Origin: Pseudomonas sp. P8_229
Lineage (GTDB): Bacteria; Pseudomonadota; Gammaproteobacteria; Pseudomonadales; Pseudomonadaceae
Reading direction: 5' to 3'
NCBI RefSeq assembly: GCF_034008635.1
Contig: NZ_CP125378.1
Coordinates: forward strand, 4,340,501 to 4,404,500
DNA: 64,000 bases
Shown here: in pieces, positions 1 to 8,321 of the stretch
Position numbering within the stretch: position 1 is the first letter of the stretch
Layout of the letters: the number at the start of each line of letters is the position of its first letter
Position numbers and translations under genes: made by a program
The notes under the pieces: model-generated
Told to the model about the DNA's origin: nothing
The model's database searches: none
Seen by the model: the letters and a program-made list of their open reading frames with translations, nothing else

Positions 1-828
1 GTGTTCAAAGCCCCGATCAGCTATGACGGACGTCAGATCAGCCTGAGCATCGAAGGCAGTTCCAAGACTCAGGATCTGGTCGATTGCGCGGCCACCAACC
101 GGCCCAATCAATGGCAGGACCAACCGTTGCTGAGCATCGTTCAGGCACTGGCCATGGACTACTCGCTGATGGTGGTCAATGAAATTCCCGAGACCGCGCG
201 GCTCGCCAAGCACACCATCGTGCCGGGCGAAACGGTGTTCCAGTCGATCGACCGGTTGCTCTCGCTGTTCCGGGTGTTTTCCACCGATGACGCGCAGGGC
301 CGGCTGGTATTGGCCAAACCCGGCAGCGGTGGTCGGGCCAGTGATGCGTTGGAGCTGGGCAAGAACATTCTGTCGGCCAACGCGCCGATGGATCAGAGCC
401 AGGTGTTCTCCGAATACCGGGTGATCGGCCAGCAGAAAGGTTCGGACAAGAAGAGCGGGGCGGCGGTCAGCGAGGTTGAGTCCAGCGCGGCCGACCTGAG
501 CTTCAAACGTCGACGCACCACCATCATCAACGAGGGCACTGCGCTGACGTTCGAACTGGCCCAGCAGCGCGCCCAGTGGGAAAGCGTCACCCGCATGGGC
601 CGGGCGCAGACCACCACCTATCAGGTGCAGGGCTGGCGTCAGTCCAACGGCGATCTGTGGCGGCACAACACGCTGGTCAAAGTCACGGATCCGGTGCTTG
701 GGTTTGATGGCGACATGCTGATCTCCAAGGTCACTTATTCGCTGTCGGCACAAGGCTCGGTGACCACGCTGCAAGTGGCGCCGCCGCATACCTTCGATCC
801 AGATCCAACACCCCCGAAAAAAACCTGA
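1..828 (+). CDS. Baseplate hub protein, Mu gp44 (gpP)-like, 5' end outside window
   Basis: Open from the first base of the window, so the N-terminus is missing. About 275 residues remain, against roughly 380 in Mu gp44. The visible part is hydrophilic, with a repeat-poor beta-rich look and a proline-rich tail (DPDPTPPKK), as in Mu-like baseplate hub proteins, which sit under the tail tube and hold the spike. The next four genes match Mu gp45, gp46, gp47 and gp48 in order, and this supports the call more than any single motif does. The in-frame gtg at base 1 is not claimed as the true start. Tailocin versus prophage cannot be settled from this gene alone. Confidence 0.8.
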   Translation: MFKAPISYDGRQISLSIEGSSKTQDLVDCAATNRPNQWQDQPLLSIVQALAMDYSLMVVNEIPETARLAKHTIVPGETVFQSIDRLLSLFRVFSTDDAQGRLVLAKPGSGGRASDALELGKNILSANAPMDQSQVFSEYRVIGQQKGSDKKSGAAVSEVESSAADLSFKRRRTTIINEGTALTFELAQQRAQWESVTRMGRAQTTTYQVQGWRQSNGDLWRHNTLVKVTDPVLGFDGDMLISKVTYSLSAQGSVTTLQVAPPHTFDPDPTPPKKT

Positions 829-884
829 GCCTGACTCCGAACCCACATTTTGTCCGTGTCGGGGCTGCTCCTTGAGGACAAATC

Positions 885-1394
885 ATGAGCCTACTGACAC
901 GCCTGCTGGCGCGCGGCACTGTCGTGCTCGCCAACTCGGCATCCAAGCTGCAATCGCTGCAAATGCGCCTCACCGCCGGCGAGGTGAACGACGACATGGA
1001 GCATTTCGAACCCTACGGTTTCACCAGCAACCCGCTGGCTGGCGCCGAGGGCATCGTCACGTTTCTCGGCGGCGATCGCTCCCACGCCATCGCCCTGGTA
1101 GTCGCCGACCGCCGCTATCGCCTGCAGTCGCTGGCCGCCGGTGAAGTGGCGATCTACACCGACGAGGGCGACAGGATTCACTTCAAGCGCGGGCGGATCA
1201 TCGATATCGAAACCGCCACGCTGAACATCCGCGCCAGCAGCGCGGTGAACTTCGATACGCCGGTGATCAACCAGACCGGCAAGATCGTCTCCACCGGCGA
1301 TCAGCTCGCCGGTGGCATCAGCCAGATCAAACACGTGCATGTGGGCGTGCAGGCCGGTAGCGGCCAGACCGGCGCGCCGGCAGGAGGCAAGTGA
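885..1394 (+). CDS. Baseplate assembly protein V / spike, Mu gp45-like
   Basis: A protein of 169 residues starting at ATG with a TTGAGGA ribosome-binding site 7 bases upstream. The N-terminal half (residues about 20-110) looks like the OB-fold of gpV/gp45 spike proteins. The C-terminal stretch has the short beta repeats typical of the trimeric spike helix (around residues 105-145), ending in the Gly-rich QAGSGQTGAPAGGK. In Mu the protein forms the membrane-piercing tip of the contractile tail. It follows the hub gene and its stop overlaps the start of the gp46-type gene (TGATG). The role is inferred from family and order; no metal-binding HxH tip is assigned. Confidence 0.85.
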   Translation: MSLLTRLLARGTVVLANSASKLQSLQMRLTAGEVNDDMEHFEPYGFTSNPLAGAEGIVTFLGGDRSHAIALVVADRRYRLQSLAAGEVAIYTDEGDRIHFKRGRIIDIETATLNIRASSAVNFDTPVINQTGKIVSTGDQLAGGISQIKHVHVGVQAGSGQTGAPAGGK

Positions 1395-1792
1395 TGCTGA
1401 TCAGCCCGAATCTCCACGCGGCACTGACCCGCTCCGTACTGATCAGCCTGTTCACCTGGCGCCGCGCCGCTGACGACGACGCCCTCGACGACGAGGAGCG
1501 CTTCGGCTGGTGGGGCGACACGTTTCCCACCGTTGCCGACGACCGCATCGGCTCGCGGCTGTGGCTGCTGCGCCGGGTCAAGCTGACCCGACAGACCCAG
1601 ATGGACGCCGAGTTCTATGCCCGCGAAGCCCTGCAATGGCTGATCGACGACGGCCACTGCAGCGCCATCGACATCATCAGCGAACGCCTCGACGCCCAGC
1701 GCCTGAACCTGCGCACGGTCCTGACCCTGGCCGACGGCGAACGTCTGGACATCAACCCCGATAACAGTTGGCAGGTGATCTATGCCGTTTGA
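1394..1792 (+). CDS. Baseplate protein, Mu gp46-like
   Basis: A small acidic protein of about 132 residues. The chosen ATG overlaps the previous stop (TGATG) and has AGGAGG upstream; an in-frame GTG three bases earlier is possible. Features typical of Mu gp46 and its wedge relatives are visible: an N-terminal segment ending in the Trp-rich RFGWWGD (about residues 36-42), a central SRLWLLRRVKLT helix, and a C-terminal half reading like the gpW/gp25-type wedge fold. It overlaps the baseplate J gene by 11 bases, so translation is probably coupled. It would connect the baseplate centre to the wedge. Confidence 0.8.
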   Translation: MLISPNLHAALTRSVLISLFTWRRAADDDALDDEERFGWWGDTFPTVADDRIGSRLWLLRRVKLTRQTQMDAEFYAREALQWLIDDGHCSAIDIISERLDAQRLNLRTVLTLADGERLDINPDNSWQVIYAV

Positions 1793-2828
1793 AACCCCTT
1801 CGCTGCCGGTGCTGATCAAGCGCACCCAAAGCGACCTGGCCGGCGATTCGCTGCGCCAGTCCGATGCGCAAGTGCTGGCCCGTACCCTCGGTGGCGCCGC
1901 TTTTGGCCTGTACGGTTATCTCGACTGGATCGCCGAGCAGATCCTGCCGGACAAGGCCGACGAGTCGACTCTGGAGCGCATCGCTGCCCTGCGCCTGAAC
2001 CAGCCACGCAAACCGGCGCAAGTGGCGACCGGCAGCGTCAGCTTCACCGCGACCGCGGGCGCCGTGCTCGACGTCGACACGCTGCTGCAAGCGAGCGATG
2101 GCCGCACCTACAAAGTCACCACCGCGCGTACCACCGTCAATGGCAGCAACAGCACCACCATCGCGGCGCTGGATGCCGGCAGCCTGGGCAATGCCGACGC
2201 CGGCCTGGCACTGACCCCGGTGCAGCCGATTACCGGTGTCGTCGGCAACAGTTTTGTGGTGCTCGCCCCCGGCCTCAGCGGTGGCGTAGCGCGGGAAAGT
2301 CTGGAGTCGCTGCGCTCGCGGGTGATCCGTTCCTATCGCGTGATCCCCCACGGCGGTTCGTCCAGCGACTACGAGACCTGGGCGCTGGAAGTGCCGGGCG
2401 TGACGCGGGCCTGGTGCCGTGGCGGTTTGCTCGGGCCGGGCACGGTGACGGTGTTCATCATGCGTGACGAAGACCCGCAACCGGTGCCTAACGATGAGCA
2501 ACTGGCGGAAGTTCAGGACTACATCGAACCGCTGCGCCCGGTGACGGCGGAAGTGCATGTGCAGCGGCCGATTCAGGTGCCGGTGGTGTATCGCTTCAAG
2601 AGCGTCAATCCGGACACCACTGCCGTGCGCGCCGCCGTCGAAGCGCAGTTGCGCGACCTGCACAACCGCGAGGCCGATCTGGGTGTGCCGCTGCTGATCA
2701 GCCATATCCGCGAAGCCATCAGCAGCGCCGGCGGTGAGTACGATCACACGCTGACCGCGCCGGCCGCTGACGTGCCTGCCGGGCAAAGCGAACTGCTCAC
2801 CTTCGGAGGTTGCGTATGGGGGGCATAA
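1782..2828 (+). CDS. Baseplate J-like wedge protein, Mu gp47-like
   Basis: A protein of 348 residues of the baseplate J (PF04865) type. It has the usual opening with a helical N-terminal region (residues 1-80), a beta-rich middle (about 80-170: GSVSFTATAGAVLDVDTLLQ), and the SLRSRVIRSYRVIPHGGSSSDYETWALEVPGVTRAW block (about 180-215) that is the family's best conserved stretch. It forms the wedge ring that changes conformation when fibres bind the target. It overlaps genes on both sides (11 bases upstream, 13 downstream), a packed phage late operon. Length matches Mu gp47. Confidence 0.9.
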   Translation: MPFETPSLPVLIKRTQSDLAGDSLRQSDAQVLARTLGGAAFGLYGYLDWIAEQILPDKADESTLERIAALRLNQPRKPAQVATGSVSFTATAGAVLDVDTLLQASDGRTYKVTTARTTVNGSNSTTIAALDAGSLGNADAGLALTPVQPITGVVGNSFVVLAPGLSGGVARESLESLRSRVIRSYRVIPHGGSSSDYETWALEVPGVTRAWCRGGLLGPGTVTVFIMRDEDPQPVPNDEQLAEVQDYIEPLRPVTAEVHVQRPIQVPVVYRFKSVNPDTTAVRAAVEAQLRDLHNREADLGVPLLISHIREAISSAGGEYDHTLTAPAADVPAGQSELLTFGGCVWGA

Positions 2829-3415
2829 GAACCGCCGCGCAATACCAGACGCAACTGCGCGCGCTGCTGCCGAGCGGTCCGGCGTGGGATCCGGAGCGCG
2901 TGCCGGAGCTCGAGGAAGTGCTGCAAGGCGTCGCCGTCGAACTGGCGCGCCTCGACGCCCGCGCCGCCGACCTGCTCAACGAGATGGACCCGGCGGGCGT
3001 CAGTGAACTGGTGCCGGACTGGGAACGGGTGATGGAGTTGCCCGATCCCTGCCTGGGCGCCACACCGCTGTTCGACGACCGCCGCCTCGCCGTGCGCCGT
3101 CGTTTGCTCGCGGTGGGCAGTCAGGCGGTCGGTTATTACCTCGACATCGCCAAAAGCCAGGGCTACCCCAACGCGACCATCACCGAACACGAAGCCCCGC
3201 GCATGGGCCGCTCGCGTTTCGGCGCGGCGCACTGGGGCACCTGGGAAGCCCAATTTATGTGGACGCTCAACACCGGCGGCCGCTTGCTGCTCGGCCGGCG
3301 TTTCGGCGCGAGCTACTGGGGCGAGCGCTTCGGCGTTAATCCAGGGTCAGCGCTGGAATGTTTGATTCACCGCAGTGCGCCGGCGCATACCAAGGTGCAT
3401 ATCAATTATGACTAG
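2816..3415 (+). CDS. Tail protein, Mu gp48 / YmfQ (DUF2313)-like
   Basis: About 199 residues. Of two in-frame starts (TTG at 2810, ATG at 2816), the ATG is chosen because GGAGGT lies 5 bases before it. The N-terminal region (TAAQYQTQLRALLPSGPAWDP) is the signature of YmfQ/DUF2313 proteins, which bridge baseplate wedge and tail fibre in Mu-like tails. The C-terminal part has two copies of an RFGAxxWG motif (around residues 136-141 and 163-168). It overlaps baseplate J and is followed after 13 bases by the first tail-fibre gene. It is therefore the probable docking protein for whichever of the five fibres is mounted. Confidence 0.85.
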   Translation: MGGIRTAAQYQTQLRALLPSGPAWDPERVPELEEVLQGVAVELARLDARAADLLNEMDPAGVSELVPDWERVMELPDPCLGATPLFDDRRLAVRRRLLAVGSQAVGYYLDIAKSQGYPNATITEHEAPRMGRSRFGAAHWGTWEAQFMWTLNTGGRLLLGRRFGASYWGERFGVNPGSALECLIHRSAPAHTKVHINYD

Positions 3416-3428
3416 GGAGGAATAAGCC

Positions 3429-4580
3429 ATGGATTATCCGAACAGTGTGCCCAGCGCCGGTCTGGTGAATGGCAAGTTTGTCGATGAAAACCCGCTGACC
3501 GGGACGCCGGGGTCGTTAATCCCGGCGGACTGGGGCAACGGAGTTACGCAGGAAATTCTCAATGTGATCAAGGCCGGGGATATGACCCCGGACGAGAAGA
3601 AATACGATCAGTTGCTGCAGGCGATTCAGAGCGTTTCGGCCAAGGGTTGGAATCTGGATTCGGCGTTGCCGATCGGCTCTTTGCCGACCGCGACGGTGGC
3701 GACGCCGGACGGTCGTCTGGCGATCACTCCGGCAGCGGTTTCCACGGGTGGCGGGCGGGTATCGATACCGGCCGGTGTGCTGATCAGCCTTGGTCAGGAG
3801 GTGGTGGCCGGGCAGTTGGGGCGTGCGCGTACGTTCACCACCCAGGTGTGGAGCAGCCCCGATCTGCTGCCAAGTTCCGGTTACTTTTTGCGGGCGCAAG
3901 TCATCGGTGGCGTGCTGACTTTTTACATGCAGCGCGGCACGGTCTATGACGCGACCCCGGAAGGATTGAAGGGCACGGTCAATGGTGCGGCGGGTGGCGG
4001 CTTCCAGTCGACGCCACTGGACCTTTGCCTGGCGTGGGTCGTCACGGCGGGGCCGGGTTCGATACCCACTGTCAGAGCCATCTACAACCGCAGCCGATTG
4101 TCGTGGACGCAAACGGTCAATGGCAATGGTGTGGTTTATCTGCCACTTGATCCGCACGCCCGTGCGGCGCGGCTGGTGGTGGGGAATCCAACCCCGCATC
4201 CGACAGCCATCAGTTCGGTTGGGTTTGCCTCTGCTGGGTGGCTCGGTGGCAACTACTGTTCGTTGAACCCGACGATTGGAACCTCCAGCAACTGGGATGG
4301 CTGGGCAACTGCCAATGCACCCGTCCTGATTTTTTCAAGCAACGTGGTGAACGACACCACAGTTTCGACACTGACTGCCAGCTTTGACCACGCGGAATTA
4401 CGTTCTCTTTGGCAGACCTATCAGGCCGAACACACATGGGGCGCGAACAATGCATCCAGCGACGAGTTGCTGTTCAGTATGGGACTCAAATCCCATCCGA
4501 TTGCTGACTACGCTACAGGTATCGCGGTCAATTTCTCGGCAGCGGTCAATATCAGTTTTTCCTGGGAGTTGATCCGATGA
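3429..4580 (+). CDS. Tail fibre protein 1
   Basis: A protein of 383 residues. The first 45 or so residues are the module shared by all five fibres here (MDYPNSVPSAGLVNGKFVDE, then PGSLIPADWGN), presumed to attach to the baseplate. The remainder is Ser/Thr/Gly/Asn-rich and beta-like with no recognised enzymatic motif. It ends in SFSWELIR and is presumably the receptor-binding part. AGGGAGG lies 9 bases before the ATG. The stop overlaps the next start (ATGA), tying it to its own assembly protein. It is first after the baseplate genes and ahead of a terminator, so it may be the most expressed of the fibres; that is inference. Confidence 0.85.
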   Translation: MDYPNSVPSAGLVNGKFVDENPLTGTPGSLIPADWGNGVTQEILNVIKAGDMTPDEKKYDQLLQAIQSVSAKGWNLDSALPIGSLPTATVATPDGRLAITPAAVSTGGGRVSIPAGVLISLGQEVVAGQLGRARTFTTQVWSSPDLLPSSGYFLRAQVIGGVLTFYMQRGTVYDATPEGLKGTVNGAAGGGFQSTPLDLCLAWVVTAGPGSIPTVRAIYNRSRLSWTQTVNGNGVVYLPLDPHARAARLVVGNPTPHPTAISSVGFASAGWLGGNYCSLNPTIGTSSNWDGWATANAPVLIFSSNVVNDTTVSTLTASFDHAELRSLWQTYQAEHTWGANNASSDELLFSMGLKSHPIADYATGIAVNFSAAVNISFSWELIR

Positions 4581-5092
4581 TCATCATTCAAGAACTGCAT
4601 CAGTTCGAGGAAGGCTTGCGTCCGGCACAGCCGTCCAGTGCCCATGACTGGGATGGAGAAAAATGGCAGTTGAATGCGTCCAGAGTCGCGGAGCTGGAAC
4701 TTCAGGAAGCCGAGCAGCTGTGTTCCAAGGTCGACGCGGCGGCCGACAGTACTCGCACCGTCTTGGCGGGCGACCCGCTCAAAGCCATGGAGTACGCACA
4801 GGCCGCCGCCGACGCCCAGGCCTATCAGGACGCTGGTTATCCGAAAAAAGAGGTGCCGTTGTCGGTCGCTGCGTGGGTAGTCAAAGGTCGAACTGCCAAA
4901 CAGGCTGCCGAACAGATCCTGAGCAAAGCCGACCATCTCACCGACCATCTATTGACCCTGCGCACCTTGCGCCTGAAGGCCAAAAACCAGATCCGCGGGC
5001 ATGCGGCCAAAGGCAATCTCGATCTGGCGCGCAGTGCAAGCGATGAAGCGCTGGCGGCGATTCGCGAACTGGTCAGCAGACAGACTCTCTAG
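4577..5092 (+). CDS. Tail fibre assembly/accessory protein 1
   Basis: A protein of 171 residues, mostly charged and alpha-helical. The N-terminal 30 residues give a short beta segment (MIIIQELHQF) followed by long helices rich in Ala, Glu and Gln. The C-terminal part (about 95-165: GRTAKQAAEQILSKADHLTD and onward) is a helical domain unlike the assembly proteins of the other cassettes. Its start overlaps the stop of fibre 1, the normal place for the chaperone that trimerises the fibre. I do not recognise the family with certainty; it may be an accessory subunit rather than a chaperone. Confidence 0.7.
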   Translation: MIIIQELHQFEEGLRPAQPSSAHDWDGEKWQLNASRVAELELQEAEQLCSKVDAAADSTRTVLAGDPLKAMEYAQAAADAQAYQDAGYPKKEVPLSVAAWVVKGRTAKQAAEQILSKADHLTDHLLTLRTLRLKAKNQIRGHAAKGNLDLARSASDEALAAIRELVSRQTL

Positions 5093-5119
5093 CAGCAACG
5101 CCTTCGTTCTGCATCACCC

Positions 5120-5148
5120 AAGCCCACTTCAACGTGGGCTTTTTATTT
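5120..5148 (+). terminator. Rho-independent terminator after fibre cassette 1
   Basis: An 8-bp stem AAGCCCAC / GTGGGCTT with loop TTCAAC is followed by TTTATTTT. It lies 28 bases after the first accessory gene and about 80 bases before fibre 2, inside what is otherwise one co-directional late cluster. Confidence 0.8.
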
Positions 5149-5229
5149 TCAGAAAACAGACCGCCACTGGCTCGCATCAGCGATCGCCGCGACGCGGTTC
5201 ATTTGTTATTTCAAAGGAACGAAAGACCT

Positions 5230-6324
5230 ATGGATTATCCAAAAAGCGTCCCCAGCGTCGGCCTGGTCGATGGCCGCTTCGTCGATGAAAACCCGGTGGC
5301 AGGAACCCCGGGTTCGTTGATTCCAGCGGTGTGGGGCAACAGCGTGACTCAGGAGATCCTGAGTGTGATTACCGGCGGCGGTCTGGTGGCTGCCGAGGCG
5401 GATACCGGGCAGTTGTTCAAGGCGATTCAGTCGATTATCGGCAGCACAAGTCCGATGCGTTCGGTCATCACTCGACTGGCTGCGTCGAAAACGCTGAGCG
5501 ACGTCGAACTCGGCCTCGTCCTGATCGATGGCAGCCCGGGTCCTGTGACCTTGCTGCTACCGCCGGCCAGCGCCGCACTCGGTGTGCGCGACGTGATTGT
5601 TCGGCGAGTGGACAACAGCGGCAATCGCATGGTCATCCAGGCATCGGGCACGGATCGCATCCGCTTTCATACGCATCTGGCGGCCAGCGGCTATCCATTT
5701 TTCGTATTGATGGGCGGCGGCGACTGGTGGCATTTGCGCAGCGATGGCGCCGGCAGTTGGTGGCCGGTCGGGCGCTTTGATAACACTCCACTGGGCCGGC
5801 CGTTTTTCGAGACGACCATCATGCTCAGCCCCGGCGGATACGGTGCACTCAATGGCACCGTCATGAAGCGCGCCGAGTGGCCATGGCTGTGGGATCACGC
5901 CCAACAATCAGGGATGTTGGGTGCAGAAGCCTTTCGGGCGAGCACCGAGGGCAAATGGACCACTGGTGACGGTGCGACGACGTTTCGCGGCCCCGATGGG
6001 CGAGGGGAGTTCCTGCGGGTTCTGGACGAAGGTCGGGGTGTGGATTCCGGGCGTGCGATGGGTACGTTTCAGCCTGGGTCGACGCACTCGTATGCAATGG
6101 GGGCGAATGGCGGCGGCGCCGTCGGATCACGCTGGACGGACAGCCTGACAGCGGTCGGGGCGGATACTCGAGAGGAACCTCAATATATTTCGGGGCTGAG
6201 TAATGGCGGCCCGATTTATCCAGTGAATACAAGTTACCAAATGGATCCGGCAGCGACTCTGCTGTACGCCTTCAAATCCCGCCCTCGCAACATGGCCTAT
6301 CCCGGCCGCATCAAACTCATCTGA
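5230..6324 (+). CDS. Tail fibre protein 2, tail-collar-like C-terminus
   Basis: A protein of 364 residues. ATG at 5230 is chosen because it begins the shared MDYPKSVPSVGLV module; AAAGGAACG upstream is a usable ribosome-binding site. A middle domain (about residues 90-170) resembles phage fibre beta domains. The C-terminal part (about 195-364) has the NTPLGRPFF and W..W.W..AQQSGML features, plus the TTFRGPDGRGEFLRVLD block seen in phage tail-collar (PF07484-like) fibre tips. It starts after the terminator at 5120-5148, so it needs read-through or its own promoter. Followed 8 bases later by its chaperone. Confidence 0.85.
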   Translation: MDYPKSVPSVGLVDGRFVDENPVAGTPGSLIPAVWGNSVTQEILSVITGGGLVAAEADTGQLFKAIQSIIGSTSPMRSVITRLAASKTLSDVELGLVLIDGSPGPVTLLLPPASAALGVRDVIVRRVDNSGNRMVIQASGTDRIRFHTHLAASGYPFFVLMGGGDWWHLRSDGAGSWWPVGRFDNTPLGRPFFETTIMLSPGGYGALNGTVMKRAEWPWLWDHAQQSGMLGAEAFRASTEGKWTTGDGATTFRGPDGRGEFLRVLDEGRGVDSGRAMGTFQPGSTHSYAMGANGGGAVGSRWTDSLTAVGADTREEPQYISGLSNGGPIYPVNTSYQMDPAATLLYAFKSRPRNMAYPGRIKLI

Positions 6325-6332
6325 GGCACTCT

Positions 6333-6899
6333 ATGTTCAATTATCTATTTGATGGTTCGGGCGCTCTGTCCGGGCCTGTCGAGTTCATCGCCACGCCGGG
6401 CATCGGTGTCCAGTTGCCGGGCAATGCCGTTGAGCTGGCGTACGAGTTGCCTGAGCCGGAAGCCGGTCGCAGCTGGGCGCTGATCAACGGTGTACCACGT
6501 GAAGTGATTGACCGCCGGGGCATGGTTTATCGCAAGGATGGCGGTGCTCAACAGATCTGGACCGAGCTGGGTGAATTGCCAGAAACCCTGACCGCACAGC
6601 CATGGCCAGGTGAGTTCCACATCTGGCGCGACAGCGTCTGGGTGCTGGATGAGCAGGCTCGCTTGGCGAGCGTCAGACAACAATGTCTCGACCAGCGCGA
6701 CGTTCTCCTTCGCGACGCCGTCCTGCGCATCGCGCCGCTGCAATACGCCGAAGACATCGGCGATGCCAACCATGACGAACTACTGCTGCTGATCGAATGG
6801 AAGCTCTACAGCGTCGAGCTGAACCGTATCGAAAAACAGGCCGGGTTCCCCGATGAAATCACTTGGCCGGTCGCCCCCGGCGCAGGCGTAGCCAGCTGA
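6333..6899 (+). CDS. Tail fibre assembly chaperone 2 (Caudo_TAP-like)
   Basis: A protein of 188 residues typical of phage tail-fibre assembly proteins (PF02413 type). The N-terminal beta region begins MFNYLFDGSGALSGPVEF, and a middle section repeats W-containing strands (PWPGEFHIWRDSVWVLDE). The C-terminal helical region (about 120-180: QCLDQRDVLLRDAVLRIAPL) has the D-E-LLLLIEWKLYSVELNRIE ending found in this family. It assists folding and trimerisation of the fibre encoded just upstream and is not expected in the mature particle. The gap to fibre 3 is 22 bases. Confidence 0.85.
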   Translation: MFNYLFDGSGALSGPVEFIATPGIGVQLPGNAVELAYELPEPEAGRSWALINGVPREVIDRRGMVYRKDGGAQQIWTELGELPETLTAQPWPGEFHIWRDSVWVLDEQARLASVRQQCLDQRDVLLRDAVLRIAPLQYAEDIGDANHDELLLLIEWKLYSVELNRIEKQAGFPDEITWPVAPGAGVAS

Positions 6900-6921
6900 T
6901 TGCAGCACAGGGAGCAATGCA

Positions 6922-7848
6922 ATGGATTATCCAAAAAGTATTCCCGGCGTCGGCCTGGTCAACGGCGGTTTTGTCGATGAAAACCCGCTCGCCGGTTCCC
7001 CGGGATCGTTGATCCCCGCCGCGTGGGGCAACAGCGTCACGCAGGAAATTCTCAACGCGATCAAAGCTGCCGGGCTGACACCTGATGAAGCCAGGACGGA
7101 TCAGTTGGCAACGGCCATCGGTGCGCTGGTCGACTTCAGCAAACTGAAAAATACCCCGACCACGTTGGCCGGGTACGGCATCACCGATGCGGTGGGCCGG
7201 TTGTTGGCGGTCCGGCAGATCGAGGCGGTCAGGATCACGGTTTACAAACCCAACCCGAGAGCCAAACGAATTCGTGTGCGGCTGGTAGGGGCAGGTGGTT
7301 CGGGTGGCGGCTGTGCGCCCATCGCTGCGACGTATCAAGGCATCGGTGGCGGTGGTGGGGCGGGCGCTTATGGCGAGAGCCTGTATGACGTCACGCCGGA
7401 AATGCTCGCCGGTGTGCCTGTTTCGCTGGGCGCCGGTGGTGCCGCCCGCAATGCGGTCGGCCAAGCGGGCGGCGGCGCTTCCTTTGGTTCATACGTGAGT
7501 GTTTCTGGCGGTATGGGCGGACAGACGATTTCGGTCCTGACCGGAGCGGGTGCGTCCGGTTTTGTACAAGGCGGAGCGGGAGGCCAGACGGTGATGGGGG
7601 GCAACCTCTGCAGTGCGCGAGGTATCCCCGGTACTTATGCGATGTACAACTCCAATTGGGGAGTGCTTTGCGGAGGCGGCGGCCCGAGTCCGTTTGATGG
7701 TGGTGGCCCACTGGTGGGCGTGAACGGCAACGGCGTCGCCGGCGTTCGAGGCTCAGGCGGCAGCGGTTCTTGCTCGGTCAACGCTTCAGCTTCAGTGGTT
7801 AGCGGTGCTGGCGGCAACGCCTTCTGTGAAATCTGGGAGTACGAGTAA
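6922..7848 (+). CDS. Tail fibre protein 3, glycine-rich C-terminus
   Basis: A protein of 308 residues starting with the shared module (MDYPKSIPGVGLVNGGFVDE). Residues about 65-90 contain LKNTPTTLAGYGITDA, a motif common in phage fibre shafts. From about residue 118 to 305 the sequence is dominated by Gly, Ala and Ser (GAGGSGGG, GGGGGAGAYGES, GAGGAARNAVGQAGGG), as in glycine-rich fibre tips that form polyglycine sandwiches for receptor binding. The same type of domain ends fibre 5, so these two are probably a duplicated pair. The stop overlaps the start of its assembly protein. Confidence 0.85.
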   Translation: MDYPKSIPGVGLVNGGFVDENPLAGSPGSLIPAAWGNSVTQEILNAIKAAGLTPDEARTDQLATAIGALVDFSKLKNTPTTLAGYGITDAVGRLLAVRQIEAVRITVYKPNPRAKRIRVRLVGAGGSGGGCAPIAATYQGIGGGGGAGAYGESLYDVTPEMLAGVPVSLGAGGAARNAVGQAGGGASFGSYVSVSGGMGGQTISVLTGAGASGFVQGGAGGQTVMGGNLCSARGIPGTYAMYNSNWGVLCGGGGPSPFDGGGPLVGVNGNGVAGVRGSGGSGSCSVNASASVVSGAGGNAFCEIWEYE

Positions 7849-8321
7849 TGGCCCGTTATGCACGAGTGGAAAACGGTGTCGCGGTCGAGGTGATCGACAC
7901 CGGTGACTACGCGATCACCCAACTGTTTGCTCCCGCTTTCGTCGAGACGATGGTGCAGGTGCCGGGCGACATGCAGATCGAAATCGGCGCGCCCATCGGT
8001 GAACTGCGCCCTGAGATTGCAACGTTGCCGGCAATGGAAAGTCCGGCCGTTACCCATGAAACCGTTGTCGCGGAGCAAGAGCCTCTGGCGGCCGCGCGCA
8101 CTTGGCGCCAGTCCAGCCTGGCAGCCACCGAATGGTGGGTGACACGGCATCGCGATGAGCAGGAACTGGGGCGCGGGACGACGCTCAAGGCTGCGCAGTA
8201 TCTGGAACTGCTGGAGTACCGCCAGGCGCTGCGCGACTGGCCTGATTCAAGTCATTTTCCTTCGACAGTTTCCCGACCCTCGACCCCGTCATGGCTCGCT
8301 TTCAGAGCAGGAGAAAAGTAA
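7848..8321 (+). CDS. Tail fibre assembly chaperone 3 (tail APC-like)
   Basis: A protein of 157 residues. The N-terminal 60 residues (MARYARVENGVAVEVIDTGD) form a small beta domain also found in the short protein of cassette 5. The C-terminal half (about 90-145) has W-R-x-x-x-L-A-A-T-E-W-W and Y-R-Q-A-L-R-D-W-P, the pattern of phage tail assembly chaperones of the PF16778 type. It overlaps fibre 3 at its start. Its stop overlaps the next fibre start by one base (TAATG), so cassettes 3 and 4 are translationally linked. Confidence 0.85.
   Translation: MARYARVENGVAVEVIDTGDYAITQLFAPAFVETMVQVPGDMQIEIGAPIGELRPEIATLPAMESPAVTHETVVAEQEPLAAARTWRQSSLAATEWWVTRHRDEQELGRGTTLKAAQYLELLEYRQALRDWPDSSHFPSTVSRPSTPSWLAFRAGEK

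Noticed and set aside
7254..7848. Gly-codon repeats in fibres 3 and 5 as a repeat array
   Set aside because: The repetition is at the protein level (Gly/Ala/Ser tip) and is not regular in the DNA; no CRISPR-like spacing exists anywhere in the window.
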